Shown: positions 33,724 through 43,830, counted from the stretch's first letter. The stretch: 64,000 bases of DNA from Zygaena filipendulae (GCA_907165275.2 OU015652.1:10989001-11053000), one strand, 5' to 3'. Notes: generated from the sequence alone by a model not told the origin. Program-made: numbers and translations.

Positions 33724-33959
33724 GGACATAGATAAGCAATAGTGTGTTAACCCACACTGGAGAAATTTTGAGTAAATCGTGTTTTAAAAGTAGGAGCGCC
33801 ATTTTGTATCAACATTTTTTATGTTCAATATTTATTAACATATTTAAGCAATGTAATAAGGTAAACACATAATTAAAAAACGTTCCCTAACTCTCAATAA
33901 ATCGTTCTGAATCAATAACTTAATTTTGTGGCTTAACATGTTATTGCTTATCTGCGTCC
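33724..33959 (+). mobile_element. MITE family C, complete copy
   Basis: The TIRs are about 33 bp: GGACATAGATAAGCAATAG with GTGTTAACCCACA at the left, and the inverse TTATTGCTTATCTGCGTCC at the right. AATT lies on both sides and may be a 4-bp duplication. The 236-bp element is non-coding. The copy at 11655-11805 is a shorter, reversed sibling. Confidence 0.65.
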
Positions 33960-34288
33960 AATTATTATCTGTGTCTAGGGTAATGGTCACTCTACATGTG
34001 GTAGCCTATTCCGTCTATTACTGATGGTAATGTCAGTCTGTAGCGAATGTAATGCCGTTCTCTATAACCTGTCGTTCGTTAAGTCTGTGCTCCTCCACCA
34101 TTGTTTTGATTTGTGCGTGTTTTAAGCGGGACACCAGTGAATTGTATACTTTACGCAGTTTTACGTTTCATGTTAATATTGTATAATACAGTCTGATAAG
34201 AGGCGCTATACGTTTTCCGCTTTCAAATGTCTTTTTTTTAGCTGGCGCGTGAGTGTAGCCTGATTCAGTGGTATTAAGATATAAGTTA

Positions 34289-34494
34289 CTAGCTATCCCC
34301 CGTGGTTTCACACGCGGTAATTTCGAAGTTCCCGTGGGAATTTCACGAAAAAAGTACCCTATGTCACTCAAGACTACCATAGCTTCCCGTAAGTGAAAGA
34401 ATTTTCAAATTCGATTCAGTAGATCCAGAGATTACCCCCTAGAACGTCACAAACTCACAATTCACAATCTTAGCTCTTTATAATATTAGTATAG
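34289..34494 (-). mobile_element. Helitron-like copy, second subfamily
   Basis: It opens A|CTAGCTATCCCCCGTGG with a mutated hairpin. It carries the subfamily-2 segment GATTCAGTAGATCCAGAG and ATTACCCCC, and ends CTTTATAATATTAGTATAGA|T. Confidence 0.65.
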
Positions 34495-34660
34495 ATGAGT
34501 GGTTTCATTCACGAAAGTTTTTAATAAATAATACCTAATATTGGCAAATTTTTTACCTTTTATTGATTAGAAATAAAAGAGAGATGTTATTTTTGTTATA
34601 AAATTCGACAGTTATGAACACAAGTACCTACTACCTACCTAATTTATATTTTTAATAGGT

Positions 34661-35080
34661 ACAGTTGCTCAAAAAGTGGCGTATTGCAGGGACGTTTAGC
34701 GTTCGGGATGTGGGCTATTACATACTCGAGCTTTTTGTTTACCTTTCCCGAACTCGTGCGTTCTCTTTCCCAACTGTCAAAAATGGCGACACGACTTTGA
34801 CACACTTTTTGCATTGCGAAACGTAGGTTTCGCATTACTAATACGACTAGCGCCATCTCTTGATCACAGTTGGAACTTAGTTGAGTTTGTTGTGTTTTTG
34901 ATATTTTATTAAATTGCTTAATTTTTTCGTAACTGTATTAAAAATAGTTGTTCAGTACACGTGCGGAACCGTCATTGCAACTAGTTCCGACTGTCAACCC
35001 TCACCTTCGGCTGCGCCTCGGCTCGGGTAGACATTTGTCGGAACTCTTTGCAATGACAGGCTTTCCGCACTTATAATGAA
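34661..35080. repeat. 420-bp repeat E, copy 1
   Basis: It matches 40921-41340 base for base by eye, apart from one change (TCTTTCCCAAC here, TCTTTGCCAAC there). It starts ACAGTTGCTCAAAAAGTGGC and ends CACTTATAATGAA. A stem is formed by GTGCGGAACCGTCATTGCAA (34961-34980) and CAATGACAGGCTTTCCGCAC near the end. There is no target duplication and no TIR. The minus strand has a 66-codon frame kept in both copies. I cannot place it in a class; a short retroposon or a Helitron-like element are possible. Confidence 0.75.
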
Positions 35081-35366
35081 ATATACTTACTTACCTTATT
35101 CACACTATTAGTTCAAATACCTAATCAATCAATTTTTATTTATTTATTGAATGTTAGCCCGGGTTTATGCGTTAGATTTATTTTTGTAATTAGTAATTTG
35201 ATTTGGTCAGACAAAAGGTTCATCGTAAGTCGTAACCCTATGAATGATTCATATAGAAACACCGGAATAACTATAAAACGAACGAAGTACAAACATAAAT
35301 TTCTATATACCTTCCTATTAGATTAGAAAACTAACATCTAATTAGAATTCCATTCTAAATAAGTAT

Positions 35367-35375
35367 GTTTCAACG
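35367..35375. repeat. Target-site duplication, left (P-like element)
   Basis: GTTTCAACG precedes the terminus CTCAGACG and recurs at 37065-37073. Nine bases match; one could be chance, so the true duplication is 8 or 9. Confidence 0.8.
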
Positions 35376-35564
35376 CTCAGACGAAATAAAAACTCAAGAC
35401 GGAGCGCTGTGAACAAAGAAGTGAAGCCGTAAAACTACGCCTCGGCGTGTACATGCACAGTTACACGCACACACATATAACGAAACTACGCCTTACCTTG
35501 TCAGTCAAGCTATTCCGACGCGCGGAGTGTTACGCTGTAATAATTTCTATTTTTTAAAGAAAAA

Positions 35565-35660
35565 ATGCCGTATTTTGTAGTGAGAGGGTGTAAAAACCAA
35601 TCTTCTAAAAATAAAAAGCAGGATAGAACCACATTTTTAATAAAATATCAATTTTATTAA
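35565..35660 (+). pseudogene. Truncated THAP-domain start
   Basis: ATG at 35565 gives MPYFVVRGCKNQSSKN and then a basic linker with RTTF, stopping at TAA after 31 residues. The pattern Met-Pro-x-C-x4-C-x-N is that of THAP fingers. Cys9 is kept but Phe occupies position 4, where the first zinc ligand is expected (one base from TGT). The F-H pair and later CxxH are absent. It lies inside matching TIRs, so it is best read as the broken transposase N-terminus of that element. Confidence 0.55.
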
Positions 35661-35807
35661 TTTATGACAACTTGGAACACAAAACCTCCACAACTTTCAT
35701 AAGTGTTGCTACTAGTGAGCGTCTCAATAGTCCCCGTTTTTTGGGTAAGTTAATGTGACCTGGAACGTAATGTAACACGTTCATTTACCTATTTCGATTT
35801 TAAGTTT

Positions 35808-36753
35808 TTAACCGACTTCCAAAAAGCAGGAGTTATGCATTCGATTGTATGTATGTTTTTTTTTTTTTATGTAGGTTCACCGATTACTCGAAGACGGTTG
35901 GACCAATTTCGAAAATTCTTTTTTTGTTTGAAAGGGTTTAACCTGAATTAGGTCCCATTGCCACCAAATCGGGATCTGATGATGGGATCTTGGAGAAATC
36001 GAGGGAACTCTTCAAAAATAATATGCACACCTATACCGATTTGAGTATTTTTTATAGTAAATCGTTTATTTGCTTTCGTAAAGCAAAATTTGAAGAAGTG
36101 GAACTGATGATGAAGACCACAGATGATCATCGGAACTACTCAATAATAGGTATTTCACGAGTCCCGATTCGTTAACTTTAAATGGTTCCTAAATAATTTA
36201 TGCTCGTCACAACTCACAACGTATATGGCAAAGTGGAACTGAGTGTGATGTACCAGGAGAACTCCTCAAAAATTAACGTCCCTGCATCGAGAAGAGCAAT
36301 ATTTTGTAAAAGATGATGAGTAGTTAACATCAGGCTATTGTAACTTAGATAAATTACAAACCGTCTCACTTAAAAGCAAGAAATTAACAAATTTTTAACA
36401 AAAAACACAAAACTAAAAAGCTTAAAATATCAAAATACCGATTTAATCCAACAGAGAATAATACACGTAATACCTACTATTATTGGTTTGTGCTACCACT
36501 TTTCGATATGAAGTCGGTGACAAGCCAAGTATGGAGTAAGTAGATAGATGAGCTAAGTTCACTCCCGCCATGAGCTCGTCGTGAACTGAACAACCCAAGT
36601 GGGCAGACGTAAGCGGGCTTGGCACCGAATTCAAATCGAAAAGTGGTAGCACAAACCAATAATAGTAGGTATTACGTTGTTGGTCTGTTGGATTAAATCG
36701 GTATTTTGTTATTTTTAGCTTTTTAGTTTTGTGTTTTTTGGAAGTCGGTTTTA
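35808..36753. mobile_element. Foldback element with AACCGACTTCC ends (copy 2)
   Basis: The ends are TTAACCGACTTCCAAAAA and the inverse TTTTTGGAAGTCGGTTTTAA. It is like the copy at 3127-4440 but with one, not two, of the AGCAAAATTTGAAGAAGTG subrepeats. The right half is a hairpin: 36400-36506 pairs with 36635-36740 (CCACTTTTCGAT against ATCGAAAAGTGG, CGATTTAATCCAACAG against CTGTTGGATTAAATCG). The loop is about 128 bases. It is inserted in the P-like element. Confidence 0.65.
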
Positions 36754-37064
36754 ATTATTTTGTAAAAAAATTTAATATTCATAAAATTAATGTAAGTGTA
36801 AATAGGCGTTAATTTTTATTTTCCATGTTTTATCATAAATTCGAAACTTATATTTTTAAGGTTCTCGAATATACAACCGAGGTATACAACTTAAAAAAAT
36901 ACTAACTTATCTATTTACTTATCCATTCATCTTTCTAGAACTTAACAATTTTGGGTAATAAGTTTTCACTGCACGGCAACACTCACTAAATGCTCACATG
37001 TTTACGATACGGGCTTCACTTTGTTTTTGACAGCGCTCCGTCTTGAGTTTTTATTTCGTCTGAG

Positions 37065-37073
37065 GTTTCAACG
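37065..37073. repeat. Target-site duplication, right (P-like element)
   Basis: GTTTCAACG follows the terminus CGTCTGAG and matches 35367-35375. Confidence 0.8.
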
Positions 37074-37388
37074 GATATCTTTCGCAAAACATCCTATATT
37101 AAGAATCTTGGATACAAAAATATATAGTTACTATAACGAGCTCTAGTTAGTAACCAGATAGACGTAATTGGTGGTTTGAATCCGGCCAATAAGATAGTAT
37201 GTATAATATAATAAGTAATAACTATGATAATAACTATGTATGTAGGTTCCTTAACCAATTACTGATAAGAATAAGATTCATCTGAGGTAACTGAAAAGAA
37301 TTTAGGTATGTACATCATTGTTTGACGAAATAAAAATACATTTTTTGTAGAATTATTTTATTGAAATTACGAAATATACTAAATAGTA
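37074..37388. other. No clear feature
   Basis: AT-rich spacer between the P-like element and the GACA/GACG array. Confidence 0.4.
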
Positions 37389-37389
37389 C

Positions 37390-37530
37390 GGACAGACAGA
37401 CAGACAGACAGACAGGCAGGCAGACAGACAGACAGACAGACAGACGGACGGACGGACGGACGGACGGACGGACGGACGGACGGACGGACGGACGGACGGA
37501 CGGACGGACGGACGGACGGGCGGACGGACG

Positions 37531-37568
<38 letters not shown>
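37390..37568. repeat. Zoned tetranucleotide array (GACA)n-(GACG)n-(GACA)n
   Basis: About 180 bp. The outer units are GACA on both sides (with two GGCA variants near 37415). The centre from about 37443 to 37535 is GACG, with one GGCG variant. The open frame through it is a by-product of the repeat. A TTTTTTTT tract follows. Confidence 0.9.
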
Positions 37569-37570
37569 AT

Positions 37571-38140
37571 TTTTTTTTATTTAACTGTCATTATTATCCA
37601 TTAAGTAGATACAAAAAACATGTCGTCAATTTTGACTGTCCAACAAAAAAATATTTTTTCATTACTCATGCTCGGAAAGTAGGTCTGAAGTTACCTGAGA
37701 AGCGGGTTGAAAGTAGCCCTTTTCAGCCCTAGGGAGAATCGCTTTCAACTGACAACTGTCAAATTATTAAAAAAAAACTAGGTCTATTTTCACATTTCTA
37801 TTGAACCATGTTTCAACTTTCTATACAGCCAGCGCGATGTAAAATTGAAATAACGTAAAGTTTAAGTAGGTATTAATTAAAATAAAATTCACTCACTTTT
37901 TCTTAAGCTAATTCCTATTTATATTTTCTTTAATTAATACTTAATAATTAAAGAAAATATTTTTTTTAGGTCGCCAAAATGTAAATAAAAAATACTGGCT
38001 GAATAGCTAGCCGGCCAAAGAAAAAGAAATAGGTGGGAAAGTGTCAAGCGACTATCCGATCTTCACTCATTTTTTCTTTAGCTAATTCCTATTTTTATTT
38101 TGACTTTCCTTGCATTCGTAATGAAAAGCACAGTGTTACC
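37571..38140. other. No clear feature
   Basis: The words CTCACTTTTTCTTAAGCTAAT, CCTATTT and their near-repeat around 38065 hint at a local duplication. No gene. Confidence 0.35.
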
Positions 38141-38147
38141 CTCGGGA

Positions 38148-38236
38148 GAAAGTAACTTATTTAGTGCCTCGAACTATTGGCGCCCTCGCTACGCTCGGGC
38201 GCCAAACCCCGTCTCGGCACTAAATGAGTTACTTTC
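38148..38236. repeat. Nested hairpin element
   Basis: GAAAGTAACTTATTTAGTGCC pairs with GGCACTAAATGAGTTACTTTC (one mismatch). Inside that stem GGCGCCC pairs with GGGCGCC around TCGCTACGCTC. The 89-bp double palindrome is probably a very small MITE. Confidence 0.65.
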
Positions 38237-38239
38237 ACC

Positions 38240-38800
38240 CCTTGAATAACAATGTACTATTTCAATTCGAACCAGTGGTTCTTGAGATTAGCGCCTTCAT
38301 CTAAATAAATAAAACACAAACTTCAGTTTTATAATATTAGTAGGTATAGATTAAAATTAAAATTATTCACCTGAAGATTTGGCTTGCACCGTACTTGAGC
38401 ATAGTAGGGTCATTGCGTACCTAAAGCGAGTCGTGCGCAGCGCGTGCCGTAACTAGACCTTAATTGATCCGCATACCTTTGCAACTAATAACACACGCCT
38501 TTGTCCTATAAAAATTGTAGAGCAAACGCAATATTATAACCAATCTTCATAATTTCATAATCTAGTTACCACCTACCTTCTTCAAGTCACTCAATAAGTC
38601 CTAAAGTTAACTAGGTACTATTATAGAACTAACGTCACTATAATACCACTATAACTTTTCAAGTGATGACCGGTAGTATCATAAAATTTATTTATATTTC
38701 CTTAAGTTCGAAATGGTCATAGCTCTTCTTTCTTTGAACTGATTGCGATGAAGCAAAGACTATAAACATATTTTCTGTTAATTTTCTCAAAAATTACCTT
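38240..38800. other. No clear feature
   Basis: AT-rich. ATAATATTAGTAGG near 38332 is a Helitron 5' end without its 3' part. Otherwise empty. Confidence 0.35.
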
Positions 38801-38802
38801 AA

Positions 38803-39082
38803 AGCGGCCTACCTACACACGGCCCTAAAATCAGAGGCGATATCGGGAGTAATGTTGCCAGGTTGCAAAACCTAATAGCCGGATAGACCAGCCAGCAAAA
38901 ATGCCGGACACCCTACATTAATTTAGTGTGTCCTCAATGTGGGTCCGGCCACAGATAATATAATACGGCCTTTTTACTCAAATGTCCGGCCAAACTGGTT
39001 GACATGTCCCGCTATTAGGTTTGGCAACCTGGCAACATTACTCCCGATATCGCCTCTGTTTTTAGGGCTGCGTATAGCCGCT
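38803..39082. mobile_element. Palindromic MITE F, 280 bp
   Basis: The left arm AGCGGCC, then GGCCCTAAAATCAGAGGCG, ATATCGGGAGTAATG and TTGCCAGGTTG, is mirrored at the right (CAACCTGGCAACATTACTCC, CGATATCGCCTCTG, TTTTTAGGGC, CCGCT). The arms are about 85 bp, highly similar, around a roughly 110-bp centre. TTAA precedes the left end and TTTA follows the right end, so a TTAA duplication is possible but not proved. Confidence 0.65.
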
Positions 39083-39189
39083 TTTATGTTATATCAGCTT
39101 AATGACATCTAACATAAAACAGTTGAATCAACGTGTCTGAATATTTTTACTAGTGACTTTATTTGTTAGTTTGACTACTCAAACGCGCG

Positions 39190-39342
39190 CTTCACGCTTG
39201 ACTACTCAACTGATCATAATGAAATTTTTTGCATACACGTTGTGCACAGAGAAGGACATAGGGTAGTCTTTATCCCGGAATTCCCGCGGGAACTCAGAAA
39301 TGAAGCCGACAGAAACCGCGTAAAACTACGGGGAACAACTAG
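39190..39342 (+). mobile_element. Helitron-like copy with altered hairpin
   Basis: TGATCATAATGAAATTTTTT, GCATACACGTTG, GAATTCCCGCGGGAACTC, a hairpin disrupted by extra bases (GAAACCGCGTAAAACTACGG) and ACAACTAG|T at 39342. Confidence 0.6.
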
Positions 39343-39345
39343 TAA

Positions 39346-39900
39346 CATAAGTAATAAGAATATTATACGTATAAAAACCATACAAACCATCCATACCTAA
39401 ACCATAAAACATTCTTGAGATTTTTTCGAAGATTAGATGCTAGAATATTCATCAGACATTAATAAATTTATACTTGATTGTAGATTAGGGATTGTGAAAA
39501 TCGAATATAATGCGACTGTTGTTACTGCTTTTATGGTAAGAAATAACTGATTAAGCATGTTGAAATTTAGTAGCAAGCGTAAACGTATAATAATGTCGAT
39601 TATTATCTTAATTGTTATTGCCAAAAAAAAAACGATAAATCGATAAATAATGATCCATAACCAGTTCAAGGGTAACAAACGCGTGCGCACACCCACCGTC
39701 CTAAAAGCCCGTATTGAACTCTCATTACAAATACTAGTTACCCATACTTAATGATACCATGTTTTATACCTAACAGTGACACACTGGCTGATTGGTAAAA
39801 TACTATCACATATTTCTAACTATATCACTAACTTCTAAAATAATCCTCTGCAGATTGAGTAATGAACATCTTTGACTATTTTGGTCAAATGGTACCTACC
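39346..39900. other. No clear feature
   Basis: A minus-strand frame at 39433-39696 is hydrophobic low-complexity. No element ends recognised. Confidence 0.4.
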
Positions 39901-39901
39901 A

Positions 39902-40204
39902 GAACAGAAAATAATAACAGATAGAACATCATAGGGACATCAACTTAGTTTAGTATGAAAACCAGTGTCACCGGGTGATTTTCCACACAAAACTAAAAAC
40001 TATTCGTCACGCACTAAAACATTCATTAACGTAAAGAAATTTATTAAACGCTTTATGGTTATTGTTTTTACTTAGTCACTGTTTTCAAAATTCACAGTTT
40101 TGGGAATATTGTGGTTAGTATACTTGATATGGCAGCAAAAGAAGTTGTGGGCAAGCTAGAGCATATTTTGTTCTAACTTCCTTTGCAACGGTGGCGCGCC
40201 TGCC
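39902..40204 (-). repeat. ~300-bp dispersed repeat, copy 2
   Basis: Reverse-complement counterpart of 28834-29122. It ends GGTGGCGCGCCTGCC at 40204 and shares the ACACTGGTTTTCA and AGTGCGTGA words. A 97-codon minus-strand frame (40209-40502) stops just before it. Confidence 0.6.
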
Positions 40205-40208
40205 GCGC

Positions 40209-40502
40209 TTACATGTCCTCTCTAGTTAATTTATTTGCTCTGTTGTACCTACCGACTGCCAATAATACGCCGGATACCGCAGATTCGATTTCAGGGTATA
40301 CATTTAAAATACATATAATAATAGTAGAGTCAATGCAAAAGTATTTAACAATATTGATTGAACGTATAAAAATATCTCCGAAAGCGATCGTATTGTAAGT
40401 GCTGTGTTCGTTATAAATCACCTGCGCATCAAGATTAGATTCAATCAGCGATACTTGTTGTACCTGTAGGTAGGTACTCGTATGTCTTGACTCTTGGACC
40501 AA
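40209..40502 (-). CDS. Unrecognised 97-aa frame upstream of the dispersed repeat
   Basis: The frame opens at 40502 and ends two codons before repeat copy 2. Its last part, EIESAVSGVLLAVGRYNRAN then KLTREDM, is polar and protein-like, while the middle is Ile-rich and ordinary for AT-rich DNA. I recognise no domain. It may be the decayed end of an element's open frame whose 3' region is the 300-bp repeat. Low confidence that it is coding. Confidence 0.2.
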   Translation of the reverse strand: MVQESRHTSTYLQVQQVSLIESNLDAQVIYNEHSTYNTIAFGDIFIRSINIVKYFCIDSTIIICILNVYPEIESAVSGVLLAVGRYNRANKLTREDM

Positions 40503-40504
40503 TC

Positions 40505-40915
40505 TTGGACCTTGTTAGATTTGAATGATTGATGAACAATACTTTAAGTGTGAAATAGATGTCTAGTTTGGAGCATTGTCAAAATAAACATGTAAAAGTA
40601 TAATAATAGTTATGAAGATAACTACACGGAGAGAGATCAATCAGACCGAAGAGGTTTCGGTCACCCTCCGTTGCCCGAAGAATATGTTGGCGACACAATA
40701 TCAGTGACCAGCAGGCACAGTGACCGTTCCTGCACGGTGTCAATAATGTGCGAAATATGGGAGAGTAGCAGAAATACCTACTGTTGACCAATCTTCGGTG
40801 GGGAACTTTTCGTTCGCGAACTTTACCGAACTAGTCCCTATTTTTCTCTCAGGGTATGATTAAAAAAGGAAGTAGAAGTACTTCCTTTTTTTTGTTTTTT
40901 AACTTTATTTGTTTT
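40505..40915. other. Unassigned, moderate GC
   Basis: Less AT-rich than average between 40625 and 40800. The frames are short and motif-free. GGAAGTAGAAGTACTTCC near 40869 is a short palindrome. Confidence 0.3.
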
Positions 40916-40920
40916 TTAAT

Positions 40921-41340
40921 ACAGTTGCTCAAAAAGTGGCGTATTGCAGGGACGTTTAGCGTTCGGGATGTGGGCTATTACATACTCGAGCTTTTTGTTT
41001 ACCTTTCCCGAACTCGTGCGTTCTCTTTGCCAACTGTCAAAAATGGCGACACGACTTTGACACACTTTTTGCATTGCGAAACGTAGGTTTCGCATTACTA
41101 ATACGACTAGCGCCATCTCTTGATCACAGTTGGAACTTAGTTGAGTTTGTTGTGTTTTTGATATTTTATTAAATTGCTTAATTTTTTCGTAACTGTATTA
41201 AAAATAGTTGTTCAGTACACGTGCGGAACCGTCATTGCAACTAGTTCCGACTGTCAACCCTCACCTTCGGCTGCGCCTCGGCTCGGGTAGACATTTGTCG
41301 GAACTCTTTGCAATGACAGGCTTTCCGCACTTATAATGAA
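40921..41340. repeat. 420-bp repeat E, copy 2
   Basis: Single-base-different twin of 34661-35080, in the same orientation and 6.26 kb downstream. It carries the same hairpin and the same 66-codon minus-strand frame (Gln here for Glu in copy 1). The flanks differ on both sides. Confidence 0.75.
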
Positions 41341-41344
41341 ACTA

Positions 41345-41760
41345 GACTCGCCCTGTGCGCGAGCTGCGAGCAGCTCGCGTTTCCGAGCCAGGGCCGAAAC
41401 AATTTCCCCATACAAACAACTAATGTTCGGCGGCCATCTTGAAAAATGACGCAATCGAAAAACTGATTTGATATTCGGCATCAGCGACCCCAAAAACCCC
41501 CGGATGCCGAACCTCACCCGGATCGGATCAACTTTTTTTTCGGCCGCCATTTTGAATCCGCCATTTTGGATTTTTACCACGCCAGGCGGTTGCCCCCCAT
41601 TGACCTCTATGACATTTGTTTGAGCACCCCCCACCTGACTCTTTTAGTTTCGGAGATAATCGAGTTTGAATTTTGTTCGGCGGCCATGTTTTTTTCCGCC
41701 ATTTTGAAAAAAAAGTTACACTATTGAAATTTGCCCAAAGTGTGGATGAAATTTAGTTAG
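41345..41760. repeat. CGGCGGCCATTTTG-rich block
   Basis: GTTCGGCGGCCAT occurs near 41425 and 41677. CGGCCGCCATTTTG and TCCGCCATTTTG follow within 41540-41710. A short perfect hairpin (CGCGAGCTG, CGAG, CAGCTCGCG) is at about 41358. A 126-codon minus-strand frame (41254-41634) crosses into repeat E and is unlikely to be coding. The block reads like a distinct dispersed element with repeated GCCAT cores. Confidence 0.4.
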
Positions 41761-41764
41761 AAAC

Positions 41765-42525
41765 GTTTTCACTTTCGATGGATAGTTTCGGCGGGCAGTC
41801 GACTCGCTACCTGATGAGAAGCAGGAATCGAAGATGTCGAGGTTTTCCCATAATCACCGAAACGTCCCCTCTACATGTTCCATACATTGTATCAACCTAG
41901 AGATGCTCCTTCTGGGAGAACAATTATGTCAATGAGTGAGTGGCAATCCAGCTTTATATATTATAATATTATAATAATAAAATAATATACTATTTCAGTC
42001 TTCTTATTACTACGAACACAACATTTATTATTATATAGTTTATATTATTTGACTGTATATGGCAGATGACAATAAAATATAATTTTGTGGAAAAATGTTA
42101 TATAGAAGATCTCAGACGGTTACGGACGAAATGCATGTCTGTTTTGTCGGTCTGTTTGTCTGTCTGTCAGTCTGTCTGTTTGTTCAGGCTAATCTATGAA
42201 CGGCTCCTAGCTCAGGAGTCTAAGGAGCTCAAGCTTGAATTGCTGATGATCTACCTCAATATTGTTAGACTACGATCGGTCGACTCTGAGAGGCTGCAAG
42301 TATGTGCAATGCAGGATTGTCGTCTCGATAGGGTGTATCGCGGCATAGACAGGTATTAGTTTTACGCACAATATTTACGGATATTTTTCTCGAGATCGAC
42401 TCAGAAAGCCCAACCCAATGATGCACGGTAGTTTATTGCTGAGTACGGCTCATTGTTCTCACATAATTAATTGCAGGTTGAGTTACAACTAATTATATTA
42501 TAGATATATCTATATTATAACTTTA
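41765..42525. other. No clear gene; short TCTG microsatellite
   Basis: A TCTG/TTTG run lies at 42136-42185. The 97-codon frame across it (42066-42359) is driven by the repeat. No other element is recognised. Confidence 0.35.
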
Positions 42526-42527
42526 AA

Positions 42528-42698
42528 CTGACAGCGTGCTGCTGAAGAGTTAGTAGCGCAGCTTCTTCTCCTCAGCCATAGCACTAAGTAGCTGTGAAGG
42601 GTGTACATATTTTATGGGTGCTGTCATAACTGTACTTATATTGACGTCAAAAAGAACCACATTATGGGCCAAATTTGAATAAAGGATTTGACTTTGAC
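42528..42698 (+). mobile_element. LINE-like 3' end (GACAGCGTGCT type), copy 1
   Basis: CTGACAGCGTGCTGCTGAAG, CGCAGCTTCTTCTC, CAGCCATAGCACTA, GACGTCAAAAAGA, ATTATGGGCCAAATTTGAAT, then AAAGGATTTGACTTTGAC. A second copy lies at 51699-51873, and a minus-strand piece at about 46140-46215. The AATAAAGGATT and TTTGAC tail fits a non-LTR 3' terminus. Confidence 0.55.
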
Positions 42699-42702
42699 AA
42701 GC

Positions 42703-43555
42703 GTCACAATATCCCTTTTTAGCTCACCATTTTTAGATTCGCTTTAAAAACTTACAAAACTCATTTTTATTCCTGCTCGACGGACGTAAAATTCGATAGT
42801 TTAGTAGGTATGTCGCGCAAACAGTGTCAATGTCAGTGACCGCCGCTAACGCAACTTTTGCGGCCGCTTGTCTAAAAGCACAAGTCGACTTATGCCTTTA
42901 TTATGTTAGACATGACAAGGTCATGTACGTAGTCGGGAATGTGTTTTTTTTTCCAAGTATCTTTGAGGGAACCAACGAACAAAAGTAGTTTTTGTTTGGA
43001 TTCACAACCTACAATTTAAAATGTCAAAATAAAATTAATAAAAAATTATTGATCTCGCATCGTTAAAATATTTTTGTTATTCTACGTTACACAAGTCGGT
43101 TAAGAATGTTACAAATATTAAAAAAAAAAATCTCAAAAAATGCTTATAAACTTGACTTTGTATCAATCACAATCGTAGTCATGTTTTCTTTTTCCAACCT
43201 TAAAAGAACAATAACAGTCAATTTGTGAGTGAGTGTTATTTACCTTTTCTAGAACGGTTATGTATTATAGAGATTTCTGAAACAGATTATACCTACTTAC
43301 CTAACACATTAAAATATTATTTAATATATTCGTAAAGCAACGTTTTACTACCTCTATCACCCAATTAAAATTTATAATATAATCATCATTAAATTTTAAT
43401 TTTTACAGTAAACACCTTCCTTCCGCTCGCACCCAATGGATTTTCATATAAAATAACAAAGTAAGGGTGGTTCGCCAGTTATTGCTACCGTATTTCACAG
43501 AAAAGTTATTTGATTGAAGATGGTGAATATTAGTAAAATTTTGTCTCCAACAGTA
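42703..43555. other. No clear feature
   Basis: AT-rich, with GTGACCGCCGCTAACGC near 42836 as the only GC-rich word. No gene. Confidence 0.4.
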
Positions 43556-43561
43556 GTACAA

Positions 43562-43800
43562 TCCTACTAATATCATTAATGTGAAAGTGTGGATGTTTGT
43601 AACTCAATCACGCAAAAACAGCTGAACGGATTTGGATGAAATTTGGCATGCACGTTGTCAGGGATACATAGGTTACTTTTTATCCTGGAATTCCTGTGGG
43701 AACTCCGGAGTTTGTGAGTTTGTGAGGTTATAATCTCTGGATCTATTGAACAGATTTTGAAAATTCTTTCACTTGTAGGAAGCTACAATGATCCAGAGTG
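43562..43800 (+). mobile_element. Two Helitron-like 5' parts in series
   Basis: A|TCCTACTAATATCATTAATG opens a copy that runs to CTGTGGGAACTCCGGAG near 43710. A subfamily-2 piece then starts directly (GTTTGTGAGTTTGTGAGG, ATCTCTGGATC, GAACAGATTTTGAAAATTC). Neither has a terminal hairpin. Confidence 0.6.
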
Positions 43801-43830
43801 ACACAGTGTACTTTTATTACGACGACGTAC

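Larger units (their letters stand above)
35376..37064 (+). mobile_element. P-superfamily-like element, non-autonomous, 1689 bp
   Basis: The left end CTCAGACGAAATAAAAACTC, then AAGACGGAGCGCTGT and AAGTGAAGCC, is mirrored at the right by CTTCACTTTGTTTTTGACAG, CGCTCCGTC and TTATTTCGTCTGAG. That is a TIR of more than 50 bp with few differences. Flanking duplications are 8-9 bp. Inside, 190 bp from the left end, is an ATG opening a THAP-like frame (35565-35660). P-element transposases begin with a THAP finger and make 8-bp duplications, hence the call. No catalytic domain remains. A foldback element (35808-36753) fills much of the body. Confidence 0.65.

Noticed and set aside
37361..37732. 123-codon frame with Thr-Asp-Arg/Gly-Arg-Thr-Asp repeats
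   Set aside because: Product of the GACA/GACG microsatellite.
41254..41634. 126-codon minus-strand frame
   Set aside because: It crosses the boundary of repeat E into a different block, so it is a chance fusion of two repeats.
42066..42359. 97-codon frame
   Set aside because: Cys/Leu/Ser/Val run comes from the TCTG microsatellite; flanks have no motif.
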